From: Enterobacter sp. R4-368
Lineage (GTDB): Bacteria; Pseudomonadota; Gammaproteobacteria; Enterobacterales; Enterobacteriaceae
DNA: 64,000 bases
Direction: 5' to 3'
Assembly (NCBI RefSeq): GCF_000410515.1
Contig: NC_021500.1
Location: 4,836,001-4,900,000, forward strand
Made by a program: the position numbers and the translations under genes. Of the stretch, positions 44,122 through 54,805 are shown one piece after another; position 1 is the first letter of the stretch; every line of letters starts with the position of its first letter. Below the pieces are notes generated by a model that saw nothing but the letters and a program-made list of their open reading frames with translations, was not told where the DNA came from and searched no databases.

Positions 44122-44835
44122 TTACCAGGGCCAGCTGTTGTTCTCGTAATCGAGGAACAGGTGGCTTCTGGCGTTGCGGTGTTGCTCAATCACACTGATC
44201 ATGCCATTGACGCTGGTTTTTACATCGATCTCCGCATCCACCGTACCATCCAGCGTGCCCATCGCCGTCGCCACCCAGCCAGGATGAATCGACAGTACCG
44301 TCTGTTCTCCCTGGCTGATATCCATATATATACAACGCGCCAGCATATTCAGCCCCGCTTTACTGGCCCGGTAAAGCTCAAGACCGATCCCCGGTTCGGT
44401 ATTGCTGGCGATACTCCCCCGATGCGACGACATAAAAACCAGGCTTCCCGCAGGCTTAAGCACCGGCAGGAGGTGCCGGGCCAGGCGGGCAGGGCCAAAC
44501 GCATTGGTCAGCATAATTTGCTGGAATTCCGCGTCAGATGCCTGCAACACGGACTGATGCAAGGGGCCGAAAATTCCGGCCACCATAAAAATAACGTCAA
44601 ACTGCCGTTCGCGTAGCCTGTCGAGAAGTGGCCCGATATGGGCGCTGTTGGTGACATCCACCTCGCCGGTCATCAGATTGCCAGGGTAGATCTCTGCCAG
44701 CGCGCGCAGGGCGGAGGTATCCGTATCCGGTAAGTGTGTGGCGAAAACGTCCCAGCTCCGTTCCAGATAGGCTGCTGTCAGCCCGTGACCCAGTCCTTTC
44801 TCGGCTCCGATAATTAAAATGCTCTGCTTTTTCAT
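44122..44835 (-). CDS. SDR-family oxidoreductase (atypical cofactor loop)
   Basis: 237 residues. The N-terminal loop IIGAEKGLGHGLT is a variant TGxxxGLG motif, VAGIFG replaces NNAG, and the catalytic YRASK is at about residue 152. The end, EQHRNARSHLFLDYENNSWPW, lacks the usual GG closure and is typical of the C-factor/sniffer-like SDR group. Reaction unknown. AAGGAG precedes the ATG at 44835. It starts 13 bp after the SDR gene at 44849, so both form one operon. Confidence 0.85.
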   Translation of the reverse strand: MKKQSILIIGAEKGLGHGLTAAYLERSWDVFATHLPDTDTSALRALAEIYPGNLMTGEVDVTNSAHIGPLLDRLRERQFDVIFMVAGIFGPLHQSVLQASDAEFQQIMLTNAFGPARLARHLLPVLKPAGSLVFMSSHRGSIASNTEPGIGLELYRASKAGLNMLARCIYMDISQGEQTVLSIHPGWVATAMGTLDGTVDAEIDVKTSVNGMISVIEQHRNARSHLFLDYENNSWPW

Positions 44836-44848
44836 CACTGGCTCCTTG

Positions 44849-45595
44849 TTACTGTGCCGTATAACCGCCGTCTGCCATTAATACCGTTCCCGTCACGAAA
44901 CTCGCTTTCGGTGAGGCAAGCCAGATAATGGCTTCCGCAATTTCTTCCGGCTGAGCCACTCGTCCAAGGGGATGCGCGTGGCCGTAGCTGGCAAGCGTCG
45001 CCCGACTGTCTTCCACTATGCCGGACAGAATATTTGTTTCGACGACGCCGGGGGCGACGGCATTAACCCGGATGTCATACTCAGCGGCTTCCAGCGCCAG
45101 CACTTTCGTCAGTTGCACGATGGCGCCTTTAGAGGCCGAATAAGCGGACGTGGCTTTCATGCCCACCATGCTCACTACGGAGGCCACATTGACAATCGCT
45201 CCCTGCCGACGGGGCTGCATTACCTTCAGGCTTTCCCGGCTGAGGAGAAAATACCCTCTGGCATTAATGGCCATAATGCTGTCCCACTCTTCAACGGATG
45301 TTTCGGTAGCGAGTTTATTCAGTGTCTTGCCCGCATTGTTGATGAGAATGTCCACGCCGCCGAATTCCGACTGCGCGAGAGTGAGGGCGCTGATGACTTC
45401 CTGTTCCTGGCTGACATCGCATATCTGCGTCACCACCTGATTGCGCTGTGCCAGGGCCTGAACTGCCGGGTCGATATCGAGAGCCAGCACCTTCGCGTCA
45501 TGACTAACAAGACGTTTTACGGTGGACCTGCCAATATCACCTGCGGCACCGGTGACAATTGCCACTTTGTTCGTTAATCCCAAAAAATCTGCCAT
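44849..45595 (-). CDS. SDR-family oxidoreductase (3-oxoacyl-ACP reductase-like)
   Basis: 248 residues, a classical SDR: VTGAAGDIGRS at about 14-24, Asp at the end of strand two (LALDIDP), which favours NAD, NNAGK near 89 and YSASK near 156, then VAPGVVETNI and a C-terminal GRVAQPEEIAEAIIWLASPKASFVTGTVLMADGGYTA. It opens a two-gene operon with the next SDR and is divergent, across 373 bp, from the AraC gene at 45969, which probably activates it. GAGGAA precedes the ATG. Confidence 0.88.
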   Translation of the reverse strand: MADFLGLTNKVAIVTGAAGDIGRSTVKRLVSHDAKVLALDIDPAVQALAQRNQVVTQICDVSQEQEVISALTLAQSEFGGVDILINNAGKTLNKLATETSVEEWDSIMAINARGYFLLSRESLKVMQPRRQGAIVNVASVVSMVGMKATSAYSASKGAIVQLTKVLALEAAEYDIRVNAVAPGVVETNILSGIVEDSRATLASYGHAHPLGRVAQPEEIAEAIIWLASPKASFVTGTVLMADGGYTAQ

Positions 45596-45968
45596 TTTTA
45601 TTCCTCAAATTTTGCATTGCCTCGCCTGAACGTCATCGTCTTCAGCCGCCGGTATTGACCTGATTGCGCTGCCGATCTGACGGTGTGAAAAGCGGGGGAT
45701 CTGTTCAAACTACGCCAGGCGCGACAGGCGGCAGCGGGGCGTGTCAGTGAGACGTTTTCCCGCCAGTGCCTGTCATAAGGCAGCATGTTGATTCATAAGG
45801 GAAATGCATAACGTCTGTGCTTTTCTTTTGCTGCGAAAAGGATAGGGGAAAGCAGAGCGATGCAACAATGAAGGTTCCTGTACAAAGATTATCTTTTTCT
45901 GTCAGAATTGTGCTCGATAACCTTATGCAGACGCAAAAAATTATCTTTTTATATATTCGGAGGGGGCA
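45596..45968. other. Divergent control region, SDR operon/AraC gene
   Basis: 373 bp without a gene; AT-rich at 45880-45960 just before the AraC start. No operator could be defined. Confidence 0.4.
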
Positions 45969-46895
45969 GTGTCCGGACTTACCTCAAGCCTTACGCGAAA
46001 AATGATCCCTGCTTTGCTGGCGCTTGCGCCTGATGAGGGCTACTCGCGCACCCGTATGACGGCGATAAAACTGTTGCGGGTCAATGAGTCGATGCCCCAC
46101 ACGCCCGTCCTTTACGAACCGTGCATTGTCATTGTGCTGCAGGGAAAGAAAACCGCTTTGATGGGCGGGCGGGAATTTACCTACGATCCCGGACATTATC
46201 TGGTGGTCTCAGCGCCTCTTCCTTTCAACAGCCAGACGACTGCCAGCCAGCAAGAACCGCTGCTGGCTATGTCCGTATCGCTTGATGTCGCCACGATTGC
46301 CGAATTACTGATTGAAATGGGCGAAAGCGAGGTAAGCGAAAATGAGCAGGCGGGAATCATGTTTTCCAGCCCGCTGGGAGAAGAACTGGCCGATACGGTG
46401 TATCGCCTTCTGCTGGCGCTTTCTGATGAGGAGCAGGCCAGAATTCTGGGGCCGGGTATTCTGAAAGAACTTTATTATCGCGTCCTGATCGATACGCAGG
46501 GAGCCTCCATCAGAGCGGCCCTCTCCGGTAAAGGGCATTTCAGACAAATTGCTGCCGCCATCCGTACGATGCATACCCGGTTTATGGAGCCTGTTGCCGT
46601 GGAGACGCTGGCTAAAGAAGCAGGCATGAGCTCTCCCTCTTTTCATCGCCATTTCAGGGCATTCACCGGCACAACACCCAAACAGTATCTGATTTCCATC
46701 AGGCTGCACCAGGCGCGTTTTTTAATGGTGAAGCGCAATGTCACGGCCAGCGAAGCCTCTTTAAGGGTTGGCTACCTCAGTCCGACACAATTTAGCAGAG
46801 AATTCAGCCGGTTCTTTGGGTGCCCACCGCAAAAGGAAGCGCAGCGTTTACGCCATTTATTAAAAGTGAAAGCCGAATCGTACTGGCCGGAATAA
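45969..46895 (+). CDS. AraC-family regulator, YqhC-like
   Basis: 308 residues starting at GTG 45969, with GGAGG 5 nt before it. The N-terminal AraC_N/PF06719 domain (about 20-180) contains LYEPCIVIVLQGKKTALMGGREFTYDPGHYLVVSAPLPF, and the C-terminal part has two helix-turn-helix units (VETLAKEAGMSSPSFHRHFRAFTGTTPKQYL and LRVGYLSPTQFSREFSRFFG). YqhC, the best-known relative, activates the aldehyde reductase yqhD in response to reactive aldehydes. The Cys in YEPCIVIV is the position of interest for redox or electrophile sensing. It is divergent from the two-SDR operon. Confidence 0.88.
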   Translation: MSGLTSSLTRKMIPALLALAPDEGYSRTRMTAIKLLRVNESMPHTPVLYEPCIVIVLQGKKTALMGGREFTYDPGHYLVVSAPLPFNSQTTASQQEPLLAMSVSLDVATIAELLIEMGESEVSENEQAGIMFSSPLGEELADTVYRLLLALSDEEQARILGPGILKELYYRVLIDTQGASIRAALSGKGHFRQIAAAIRTMHTRFMEPVAVETLAKEAGMSSPSFHRHFRAFTGTTPKQYLISIRLHQARFLMVKRNVTASEASLRVGYLSPTQFSREFSRFFGCPPQKEAQRLRHLLKVKAESYWPE

Positions 46896-47003
46896 TCGCT
46901 TCCCGGCCTGCATGTCGTGATAGTTAAAGAACGGATAAGCGCGGTGCAATCGCACAGGTAAAAACAGCACGACCTATCGCGCCGTTACCGCCCGATGTTT
47001 GGC

Positions 47004-48275
47004 TCAGAATGCGGTTTCCAGTGAATCCGTGACGCAGTAATCATCGTCAACCAGCGGCAAGTACCGCCATTTATCGAAGGCGGTACAGGGATGCGAAATA
47101 CCACAACCCACCCAGTCGCCGGGCTTTAACGCATCCTCTTGCGGCAGCAACAAATAGGCATGTTGATCGTTCACCTCGCTAATACGCATGCCAGACGCAG
47201 CACGCGGGGCGCTGCCATCGATATTGCGCACCCACAGCGGATTGGGCAGATCCTGATCGAACGGCACATCACGGCGTCCGAAATCAACAAACGCGAGGCC
47301 TGGCTCGGGGCGCGACAACACCCGTCCCCAGATCTCCAGCGCAGCGGTGAAATGATGCGTAGCTCCGGGCTGCGCAAAAGGCGCAATGCGCGCGTACAGC
47401 CCGCTGTCGTGCGCCATGTAAGCGCCGGAGCGAATCAGCGGCGTCATGGGCAGTGGCAGATTCGCGGCCGTAAAACACGCCGACACCACGTCGAACCATG
47501 CGCCGCCACCAGCACTGAGGATAATCTGCTCGCTGGCAAACAACTGTTTTTCAGCCAGCAGCGCCGCCGTGTCGATCAGCATCTGGCAGTAATCTTTGAC
47601 GCGCTGCACGCCTGCGGCATCACGTCCGGCACCGAGTGCGCCTTCATAACCCGCAACACCCACCAGTTGCAGGGCAGGGCTGGCGGCAATCGCGGCGGCA
47701 ATCTCCAGTGCTTCAGCGGGTGAACGGCAGCCGGTGCGCCCGCCGCTGACCGACATTTCCAGCAGTACCGCAATACGGCTGTCGCCGAGATGTTGCTCCA
47801 GCAGACGAACACCCTGTAGCGAATCGACGTAGCACAGGAAATTATGGTCGGGATGCTGCTTTTGCCATTCGCCTATCCAGCGAATGCCGGCAGGGTCGAC
47901 CAGTTCATTGGCGAGGAAGACGTTACGAATGCCGAACTGGCGCAACGCGCGAACCTGCGCAGGGGTGGCGGCGCTCAATCCCCAGGCACCGCCTTCAGTG
48001 ACGGCGCGGCGCAGGACTGCCGCAGACATTGAGGTCTTGCCGTGTGCCGCCAGCATTACGCCTTGCTCACGACAAAACGCTGCCAGCTGACGCAGGTTAT
48101 TCTCCAGCGCGGATTGCTTCATCAACATCAGTGGGGAAAACACATCCGGGCTGTTAAAGACCTGGACACCGTTAGCCAGCGGCTGATTACCGGATCCGGC
48201 GACCGATTTAAAACGCGGCGCAGGTTGCAGCGCATCCAGCGCGCCGTCCGCCTGCAAGGGAAAGTGAATCGACAT
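47004..48275 (-). CDS. PLP-dependent amino acid deaminase/D-threonine aldolase-like (fold type III)
   Basis: 423 residues. The alanine-racemase-like barrel carries the PLP lysine K80 in AAHGKTSMS, and the C-terminal D-serine dehydratase-like domain has the metal-binding pattern with GCGISHPCTAFDKWRYLPLVDDDYCV (about 389-414). The family (COG3616) includes D-threonine aldolase, D-serine dehydratase DSD1 and 3-hydroxyaspartate enzymes, all acting on D- or beta-hydroxy amino acids. The second of two adjacent ATGs is preferred since AGGAG is then correctly spaced. The gene ends the transporter operon, 11 bp after the ATPase gene. Substrate is inferred, not seen. Confidence 0.87.
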   Translation of the reverse strand: MSIHFPLQADGALDALQPAPRFKSVAGSGNQPLANGVQVFNSPDVFSPLMLMKQSALENNLRQLAAFCREQGVMLAAHGKTSMSAAVLRRAVTEGGAWGLSAATPAQVRALRQFGIRNVFLANELVDPAGIRWIGEWQKQHPDHNFLCYVDSLQGVRLLEQHLGDSRIAVLLEMSVSGGRTGCRSPAEALEIAAAIAASPALQLVGVAGYEGALGAGRDAAGVQRVKDYCQMLIDTAALLAEKQLFASEQIILSAGGGAWFDVVSACFTAANLPLPMTPLIRSGAYMAHDSGLYARIAPFAQPGATHHFTAALEIWGRVLSRPEPGLAFVDFGRRDVPFDQDLPNPLWVRNIDGSAPRAASGMRISEVNDQHAYLLLPQEDALKPGDWVGCGISHPCTAFDKWRYLPLVDDDYCVTDSLETAF

Positions 48276-48286
48276 CATGCCTCCTG

Positions 48287-49020
<734 letters not shown>

Positions 49021-49024
<4 letters not shown>

Positions 49025-49665
49025 GATAACTGGCTCCTGGTTTGATGATGTTGAACCCAACGGGAAAGCGGAAAGCAGACAACGAAGTAGAGCAGGGCCA
49101 CCAGGCCGTAAATCACCACCGGCTGACCGATGCGATCGACAATGGCCTGGCCCTGGTGCATCAATTCCGACATGCCGATCATGCTGACAATCGAGGTATC
49201 TTTAATCAACGAAAGATACTGACCCACCAGCGGCGGCAGCACGATGCCGCGCGTCTGCGGCAGGATCACGCTTAGAAACGTCTGGCGTTTTGTCAGACCA
49301 AGGATCCACGACACCTCCCACTGGCCTTTGGGGACAGCTTCAATCCCGGCGCGGAATACTTCGGCAATGTAAGCGCCCTGATAAATGCTCAGGCCAAGGA
49401 TCCCGGCGGCGAACAGATTGATTTCATAGCCGAAGTACGCCACGCCGAAATAGATAAACATCAGCGTGATCAGTACCGGCGTCCCGCGAAACAGTTCGGT
49501 ATAGAGCACGGCGATCTGCCTGGCGACCGGCAAACGGCTGGTGCGTAACACTGCCGCCAGTAACCCGAGCAGCGTGCTGCCAACGATAGCGGCGATGGAG
49601 AGCAGTAACGTGATGACCAGGCCTTTCAGCAGGATTGGCAGCGAGTTGATGATAAGTTCGCTCAT
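49021..49665 (-). CDS. Polar amino acid ABC transporter permease 2
   Basis: 214 residues, five predicted membrane helices, HisM/GlnP family. The characteristic [18 protein letters not shown] (about 53-70) and the EAA loop [29 protein letters not shown] (about 101-129) are both clear. With the paired permease it forms the heterodimeric inner-membrane channel for an amino acid. It overlaps the neighbouring genes by 4 bp at both ends (ATGA), as in tightly coupled operons. Confidence 0.92.
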
Positions 49666-50399
49666 AGCGCATTCTCCCGTTTCGCTGGATTAATCAGCCA
49701 TTTTTTTGCCCACCGCCAGCCGGGCTTTTTTACCGGCGTCACCAGCGGCGGATGGAACATCCGGCGTCCTGCCATGTTGCCAAGCCATGAGAACAGATTG
49801 CTCAGCAGCAGATAGACCAGCGCGACAATACTGAAGGTCTGGATGTAGAGCAGGGTGCGCGCATTGATCACCGTTGCGGTGCCGGTCAGTTCAGGCAACG
49901 CGATGGCGGAGAGCAGCGACGTGCCGAGCAGTAACTGAATCAGGTTATTGATAATGGCAGGCCACACCGCGCGTGCCGCCTGCGGCAGCACCACGCTGAG
50001 GAAGATCTGTCGGCGCGGGATCCCGAGGATATACGCCGCTTCGAGCTGCCCCTTCGCGACTGACTGAATGCCGGCGCGGAAGGTTTCCGACAGATAAGCG
50101 CCCACGTTAATCCCCAGCGCCAGCACGCCTGCGGTAAAGGCGCTCATGGTGATACCCAACGACGGCAGACCAAAAAAGATAATGAAAATTTGCAACAGCA
50201 CCGGGGTATTGCGGATGAACTCGACGTAACAGTGGCTGAGCCAGCGTACTGGCGCCAGCGGCGAGGATTTTGCCAGCGCAGCCAGCAGCCCGAGTGCCAC
50301 CGCCAGGATAAACGCCAGCAGCGTGACCTGTAGCGTCAGCCAGGCAGCGTCCAGAAAGGTATCGGCGTAGCGCCACAGGGTTAGCCATTGATAACTCAT
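49662..50399 (-). CDS. Polar amino acid ABC transporter permease 1
   Basis: 245 residues, HisQ/HisM family with five helices. Landmarks: YVEFIRNTPVLLQIFIIFFGLPSLG (about 58-82) and the coupling loop ETFRAGIQSVAKGQLEAAYILGIPRRQIF (about 110-138). The C-terminus adds a basic cytoplasmic tail of about 30 residues (KKPGWRWAKKWLINPAKREN) absent from the shorter partner. It lies 53 bp after the binding-protein gene and overlaps the next permease by 4 bp. Confidence 0.92.
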   Translation of the reverse strand: MSYQWLTLWRYADTFLDAAWLTLQVTLLAFILAVALGLLAALAKSSPLAPVRWLSHCYVEFIRNTPVLLQIFIIFFGLPSLGITMSAFTAGVLALGINVGAYLSETFRAGIQSVAKGQLEAAYILGIPRRQIFLSVVLPQAARAVWPAIINNLIQLLLGTSLLSAIALPELTGTATVINARTLLYIQTFSIVALVYLLLSNLFSWLGNMAGRRMFHPPLVTPVKKPGWRWAKKWLINPAKRENAL

Positions 50400-50452
50400 G
50401 GTGTGACTCCTTCAGGCGGTGCAGCATCGGCTGCTGCACCGCGGGCGAACAA

Positions 50453-51292
50453 TCAGTATTGCGGATTCAGCGGGTAGCGCGGTTTACTGCCAAACCATTT
50501 CTCATACAGCTGCGCGTTCTCGCCGGAGGCGTTGATTTCAAAAAGGAATTCGTTCAGATAGTTGGTCCACACCTGATCACCCAGTTTCACGCCAAAGGCG
50601 TTGTACTCCAGCGGCACCAGCGCTTCGTTGGTCACGGTCAGCGACGGATCGAGCTTCGCCTGATAGGCGAGGAAGTTGTTATCTTCGATCATCGCATCAG
50701 CCTGTCCCTGCTTCACCGCCAGAATCGCCGCCTGGGATGAGTCGTACTCCTGAATTTTCACGTCGATGCCGAGATTGCGCACTTCGTCGCCGTTGGTGGA
50801 ACCTTTCACCGTGGCGATGGTTTTTCCGGCCATGTCATGCGCGGACTGAATGCCGCTGTTTTTACGCACCAGCATGGCTTCGCTCGCCACGACGTATGGG
50901 TTGGTGAAACCGATCTCTTTGGCGCGCTCCAGATTGCGGGTGAAGTTACAGAACACCACGTCGACTTTATTGGTTTGCAGGTTAGGAATGCGGTTGGCGC
51001 TGGTGGTGTTGACCATCTCCAGTTTGACGCCCATCTCTTTCGCCAGCGCTTTGGCCAGATCGACGTCATAACCATCCGGGTTACCGTCTTTATCGTAAAA
51101 ACCAAACGGGGCAAAGCTCAGGCAGTCGCCCACGCGCAGTGTGCCGCGCTGCAGGACGGTTTGCAGTGCAGACTGCGGCGCTGCACCCGCTTCTTTTTTC
51201 TCTTCGGTTGGCGTACAGCCTGCGGCAGCCAGCAAAACCAGCGCGCCGGCCAGTGCTGCGGCACTTAATTTCAGCGATGTTGTTGCATTCAT
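50453..51292 (-). CDS. Amino acid ABC transporter substrate-binding lipoprotein
   Basis: 279 residues. A lipobox ending AAAGC places the lipidated Cys at residue 26. The mature part is an SBP_bac_3 domain: GTLRVGDCLSFAPFGFYDKDGNPDGYDVDLAKALA at its start, the ligand Arg in TTSANRIPNLQTNKVDVV, and a C-terminal YEKWFG. In this family Asp and Arg residues grip the alpha-amino and carboxyl groups, so an amino acid ligand is secure; its identity is not. As a lipoprotein it is tethered to the inner membrane. RidA gene 200 bp upstream. Confidence 0.92.
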   Translation of the reverse strand: MNATTSLKLSAAALAGALVLLAAAGCTPTEEKKEAGAAPQSALQTVLQRGTLRVGDCLSFAPFGFYDKDGNPDGYDVDLAKALAKEMGVKLEMVNTTSANRIPNLQTNKVDVVFCNFTRNLERAKEIGFTNPYVVASEAMLVRKNSGIQSAHDMAGKTIATVKGSTNGDEVRNLGIDVKIQEYDSSQAAILAVKQGQADAMIEDNNFLAYQAKLDPSLTVTNEALVPLEYNAFGVKLGDQVWTNYLNEFLFEINASGENAQLYEKWFGSKPRYPLNPQY

Positions 51293-51492
51293 TTTTTATG
51301 CTCTCTTTTAATGTTTGACGAGACGGCGTAATACCGTGTCACCCGTGATAAGTCAGGCGATCGCCCGCGCAGCGGCAGCGCTGATTATTTCGGGATATTC
51401 TGGTGAAAAAGCAAAAGCATCAATTAATAACAGGCGGTCCTGGTGTTGACGAAGAAAAAAATAAAAAGCGCAGCCTGTTTTAACGGTTTTAA

Positions 51493-51885
51493 TTATTTGC
51501 GGTCAGCGCGGAAACATTTCATATCCACTTCCACTTTGCAGTCGACCACTAAATCCTGCACGCTACAAATACGTGCTGGCGGATTATCACTAAATATCTC
51601 TCTGAATACTTTATTAAATGAACTGAAATAGCGCGCGTCGGTTAATACCGCCGTAACGTGCACAACATCTTCCACGCGATACCCTGCTTCCCGCATGATG
51701 GTGAGACAGTTATCGAACGCCAGTTGCGTCTGTTCGATGATACCGCCTTCCACCACTTCGCCCTCGCGCATCGGTGTCTGGCCTGAGATATACAGCCAGC
51801 CATCGGCCTCAACTGCCCGTGCGAACGGCAGTTTCTGCCCACCCGTACCGGTGCCGCCTTCAATGCCATAACGCTTAATCGTCAT
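51493..51885 (-). CDS. RidA-family enamine/imine deaminase (second of two)
   Basis: 130 residues of YjgF/Rid fold: WLYISGQTPMREGEVVEGGIIEQTQLAFDNCLTIMREAGYRVEDVVHVTAVLTD and the C-terminal active-site segment NPPARICSVQDLVVDCKVEVDMKC. The Arg in PARICSV corresponds to the catalytic Arg of RidA, so hydrolysis of reactive enamines such as 2-aminoacrylate is plausible. Placed first in the unit that ends with a PLP deaminase, it would clear the intermediate that enzyme releases. A 200-bp gap separates it from the binding-protein gene, so an internal promoter is possible. Confidence 0.88.
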   Translation of the reverse strand: MTIKRYGIEGGTGTGGQKLPFARAVEADGWLYISGQTPMREGEVVEGGIIEQTQLAFDNCLTIMREAGYRVEDVVHVTAVLTDARYFSSFNKVFREIFSDNPPARICSVQDLVVDCKVEVDMKCFRADRK

Positions 51886-52289
51886 GCAACGCTGCTCCTT
51901 TTGGTTCTGAGAATACCCGTTAGTGCCGGGTGTTTGTTGTCTGGTATATCAGACTTATATCTGCAATATCGGATAGAGCAAGATTTGCACAGGTTTTTTG
52001 CTTTTGCAATATATCGCGGAGAATTTAATTTCTCGTGATGTCGTCGCGATCGCAAAATAAAAAAGTAATGAAGGAAATTCCTGGCCGGAAATGTTATCGC
52101 TGTCGTTATTTAAAAAAATAACCTGCAGCTCATGCGCTAAAATGAGGCCCCAAAATAGAACAAAGAAATATAAATGCTGGCGATGAAATTTTAATTAACG
52201 GGGATGGGTTAACGACGACGCTGGGTGTATGATGCTTTTCTTTTTTACTGTCTGGCGCGACCGCCCGACTGCATCAGGAGAATTTGCTT
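51886..52289. promoter_or_regulatory. Divergent control region of the deaminase module
   Basis: 404 bp between ridA and the IclR gene. AT-rich, with a near-repeat beginning TGCAATAT at 51962 and 52006, each followed by ATCG-type sequence, plus an ATAT-flanked imperfect inverted repeat near 51943-51957. These are candidate IclR operators; the match to no known consensus was established. Confidence 0.4.
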
Positions 52290-53042
52290 ATGCCGGACGA
52301 GAAGCCATCGCGGGCGCGCGGTGTTGACCGGGTTATCGACATTTTTCGCCAGTTGCATATCGCTCGTCAGCCCATGGCGATGCGCGATTTGATCGACGCC
52401 ACCGGCGCGCCGCGTTCCAGCGTATATGAACTTGTTAACCTGCTGAGTGAGGCCGGGTTGCTTGAACTGGATGCCGAAGGCGCGGTGTTCTTCGGCCGTG
52501 AAATGCACTATTACGGTGCGGACTACATGGCCCATAACGATCTGATCCGCCGCTCACATCAGTTAATGGTTGAGATCGTTGCCCGTCATGGCGAGACGGT
52601 GCAGCTCTGTATGCTGGAAGGGAATAAGTACACCGTCGTGCTGTCGGAAAGTAATGCCCATCCGTTCAAAATCACCTCAGATGTCGGGGTGCGAGTACCG
52701 ATTCCGTGGACTGCCACCGGTCGCCTGCTGCTCAGTAACTGGTCGGATAGTGCCATTCTCGATCTCATTCCCGAAGAGGACTACCGTCTGGCGAGCGGGC
52801 AAGTCCTCGACAAACAGGCCTTCCTCGATGATATCCATCGTGCCGGACAGCAGGGATATTGCCTGACGGAAGGCTTATCAGAGAGTTTTACCTGCTGTAT
52901 GGCCGCACCGATTCGTTCCCGAAGCGGGCAAGCCGTCGCCGCAATCTGCTTTATGGTGAGTCGCGATACGCCGGAGGAGCGCCGTCAGATGTTGCTCAAC
53001 GAGCTGATCGTTTCCGGGCAAAAATTATCGGATTTCACCTGA
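52290..53042 (+). CDS. IclR-family transcriptional regulator
   Basis: 250 residues. An N-terminal winged helix (about 8-70, RGVDRVIDIFRQLHIARQPMAMRDLIDATGAPRSSVYELVNLL) precedes the GAF-like IclR effector domain (about 80-245, GETVQLCMLEGNKYTVV; RVPIPWTATGRLLLS; CCMAAPIRSRSGQAVAAICFMVS). These regulators bind small-molecule effectors, often the substrate of an adjacent pathway. It is divergent from the ridA-transporter-deaminase unit, its probable target. The ATG at 52290 has AGGAG 9 nt upstream; a TTG at 52284 is too near it. Confidence 0.9.
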   Translation: MPDEKPSRARGVDRVIDIFRQLHIARQPMAMRDLIDATGAPRSSVYELVNLLSEAGLLELDAEGAVFFGREMHYYGADYMAHNDLIRRSHQLMVEIVARHGETVQLCMLEGNKYTVVLSESNAHPFKITSDVGVRVPIPWTATGRLLLSNWSDSAILDLIPEEDYRLASGQVLDKQAFLDDIHRAGQQGYCLTEGLSESFTCCMAAPIRSRSGQAVAAICFMVSRDTPEERRQMLLNELIVSGQKLSDFT

Positions 53043-53370
53043 GTCCATAATCCATGTAATTGAAAATAATGGATTTGCGTCTCGTCGGGTTACACCAGAG
53101 GGCGCAGGGTTGTATCGCTTGCGTCGTTGCGCTGCGAAAGCCCGCTGGTATAACCCCTTCAAAAGGACTCATTCCCACAGCCACAGATATTTTCACTCCT
53201 GCGGCGGGGCATCCGGATACCCGACATTCTTATCTTGTTTCCTCCGGGTAGTGCGCTGAAAAAACCGCTTTCCCGATCTTTGTACGCCCCTTGCTTCTGC
53301 GTGTCTCAACCCGGATGTCAGCCTGGTGCTGGCCTTTTGTTGATAATGACGATATAAAGTACCCCGGAAC
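53043..53370. other. Intergenic before mmuP
   Basis: 328 bp with no supported gene; a TATAAA element at 53353-53358 is a possible -10 for mmuP. Confidence 0.35.
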
Positions 53371-53394
53371 GGACATTTAGACATCTATACGTTT
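53371..53394 (+). promoter_or_regulatory. MetJ operator (three met boxes)
   Basis: Three consecutive 8-mers fit the met-box consensus AGACGTCT: GGACATTT (5 of 8), AGACATCT (7 of 8), ATACGTTT (6 of 8). They end 10 bp before the mmuP start codon, so MetJ with S-adenosylmethionine should repress mmuPM. Confidence 0.7.
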
Positions 53395-53404
53395 AGAAGG
53401 TGGT

Positions 53405-54805
53405 ATGCAAACACAACAAGAAAATGGCGAGCTTAAGCGCACCATGAAAACCCGCCATTTGATTATGCTGTCATTGGGTGGCGTCATTGGCACAGGATTA
53501 TTTTTTAATACCGGATACATCATCTCCACTACGGGGGCGGCAGGGACACTGCTGGCGTATTTGATTGGGGCGCTGGTCGTCTGGCTGGTGATGCAGTGCC
53601 TTGGCGAGCTTTCCGTGGCGATGCCGGTTACCGGCGCTTTTCATGTCTATGCGGCGCGCTATATCGGTCCGGCGACAGGGTATACCGTGGCATGGCTATA
53701 CTGGCTTACCTGGACAGTTGCACTGGGTTCAAGCTTTACCGCCGCCGGATTTTGTATGCAGTACTGGTTTCCGCAGGTTCCAGTCTGGATATGGAGCGCC
53801 CTGTTTTGTGCGGTAATTTTTTGTCTTAACGCGATTTCAACCCGTTTCTTTGCCGAAGGGGAGTTCTGGTTTTCGCTGGTTAAAGTCGCGACCATTCTCG
53901 TCTTTATCATCCTGGGCTGCGGGGTGATTTTCGGGTTTATCTCCCTGAAGGATGGTTCACCGTCTCCGGGGCTTTCTAACCTCACCCGCGAAGGCTGGTT
54001 CCCGCACGGCGGTCTGCCCATTCTGATGACCATGGTGGCGGTCAATTTTGCTTTTTCCGGTACGGAGCTTATCGGTATCGCGGCGGGTGAAACAGAAAAT
54101 CCGCACCAGGCTATCCCGGTTGCGATCCGCGCGACGATTGCCCGCTTGATCCTGTTTTTTATCGGCACCGTTTTTGTCCTTGCCGCGCTGGTTCCGACAA
54201 ATGTGGCCGGGGTTGAGAAGAGCCCGTTTGTGCTGGTCTTTGAAAAAATCGGCATTCCGTATGCGGCAGATATTTTTAACTTTGTCATCCTGACCGCTAT
54301 CCTTTCTGCGGCGAATTCCGGGCTCTACGCGTCGGGTCGTATGCTATGGTCGCTGGCAAACGAAAAAACGTTGCCGGGCTGTTTTGCCCGCGTCAACAAA
54401 AATGGCGTGCCGTTGATAGCACTTTCTGTCTCGATGCTTGGTGGTCTGCTGGCGCTGTTATCGAGTGTGATTGCCCCTGATACTGTCTTCGTTGCGCTCA
54501 GTGCCATTTCAGGCTTTGCCGTTGTCGCTGTCTGGCTCAGCATCTGCGCGGCCCACTTTGTCTTTCGTCGCCGCCACTTACAGTCGGGCAAGTCATCTGC
54601 GGCCTTGAAATACCGGGCACCCTGGTATCCGCTGGTGCCGGTACTTGGATTCGTGCTGTGTCTGCTGGCCTGCATCGGGCTGGCGTTCGATGCGGATCAG
54701 CGCATTGCGCTCTATTGTGGTCTGCCGTTTGTCGCCTTTTGCTACGGTGCCTATTTTCTCACCCGGAAAACAACCTTGAAGGAGGCTGACTATGCCGCAG
54801 AGTAA
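53405..54805 (+). CDS. mmuP: S-methylmethionine permease MmuP
   Basis: 466 residues, twelve predicted helices, amino acid-polyamine-organocation superfamily. The N-terminal motif [18 protein letters not shown] (about 23-40) and [20 protein letters not shown] (about 219-238) are standard for amino-acid permeases. The identification as MmuP comes from the directly following mmuM gene, which it overlaps by 14 bp, and from met boxes upstream. It imports S-methylmethionine, a plant-made sulfur compound. AAGGTGG precedes the ATG. Confidence 0.93.
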   Translation: MQTQQENGELKRTMKTRHLIMLSLGGVIGTGLFFNTGYIISTTGAAGTLLAYLIGALVVWLVMQCLGELSVAMPVTGAFHVYAARYIGPATGYTVAWLYWLTWTVALGSSFTAAGFCMQYWFPQVPVWIWSALFCAVIFCLNAISTRFFAEGEFWFSLVKVATILVFIILGCGVIFGFISLKDGSPSPGLSNLTREGWFPHGGLPILMTMVAVNFAFSGTELIGIAAGETENPHQAIPVAIRATIARLILFFIGTVFVLAALVPTNVAGVEKSPFVLVFEKIGIPYAADIFNFVILTAILSAANSGLYASGRMLWSLANEKTLPGCFARVNKNGVPLIALSVSMLGGLLALLSSVIAPDTVFVALSAISGFAVVAVWLSICAAHFVFRRRHLQSGKSSAALKYRAPWYPLVPVLGFVLCLLACIGLAFDADQRIALYCGLPFVAFCYGAYFLTRKTTLKEADYAAE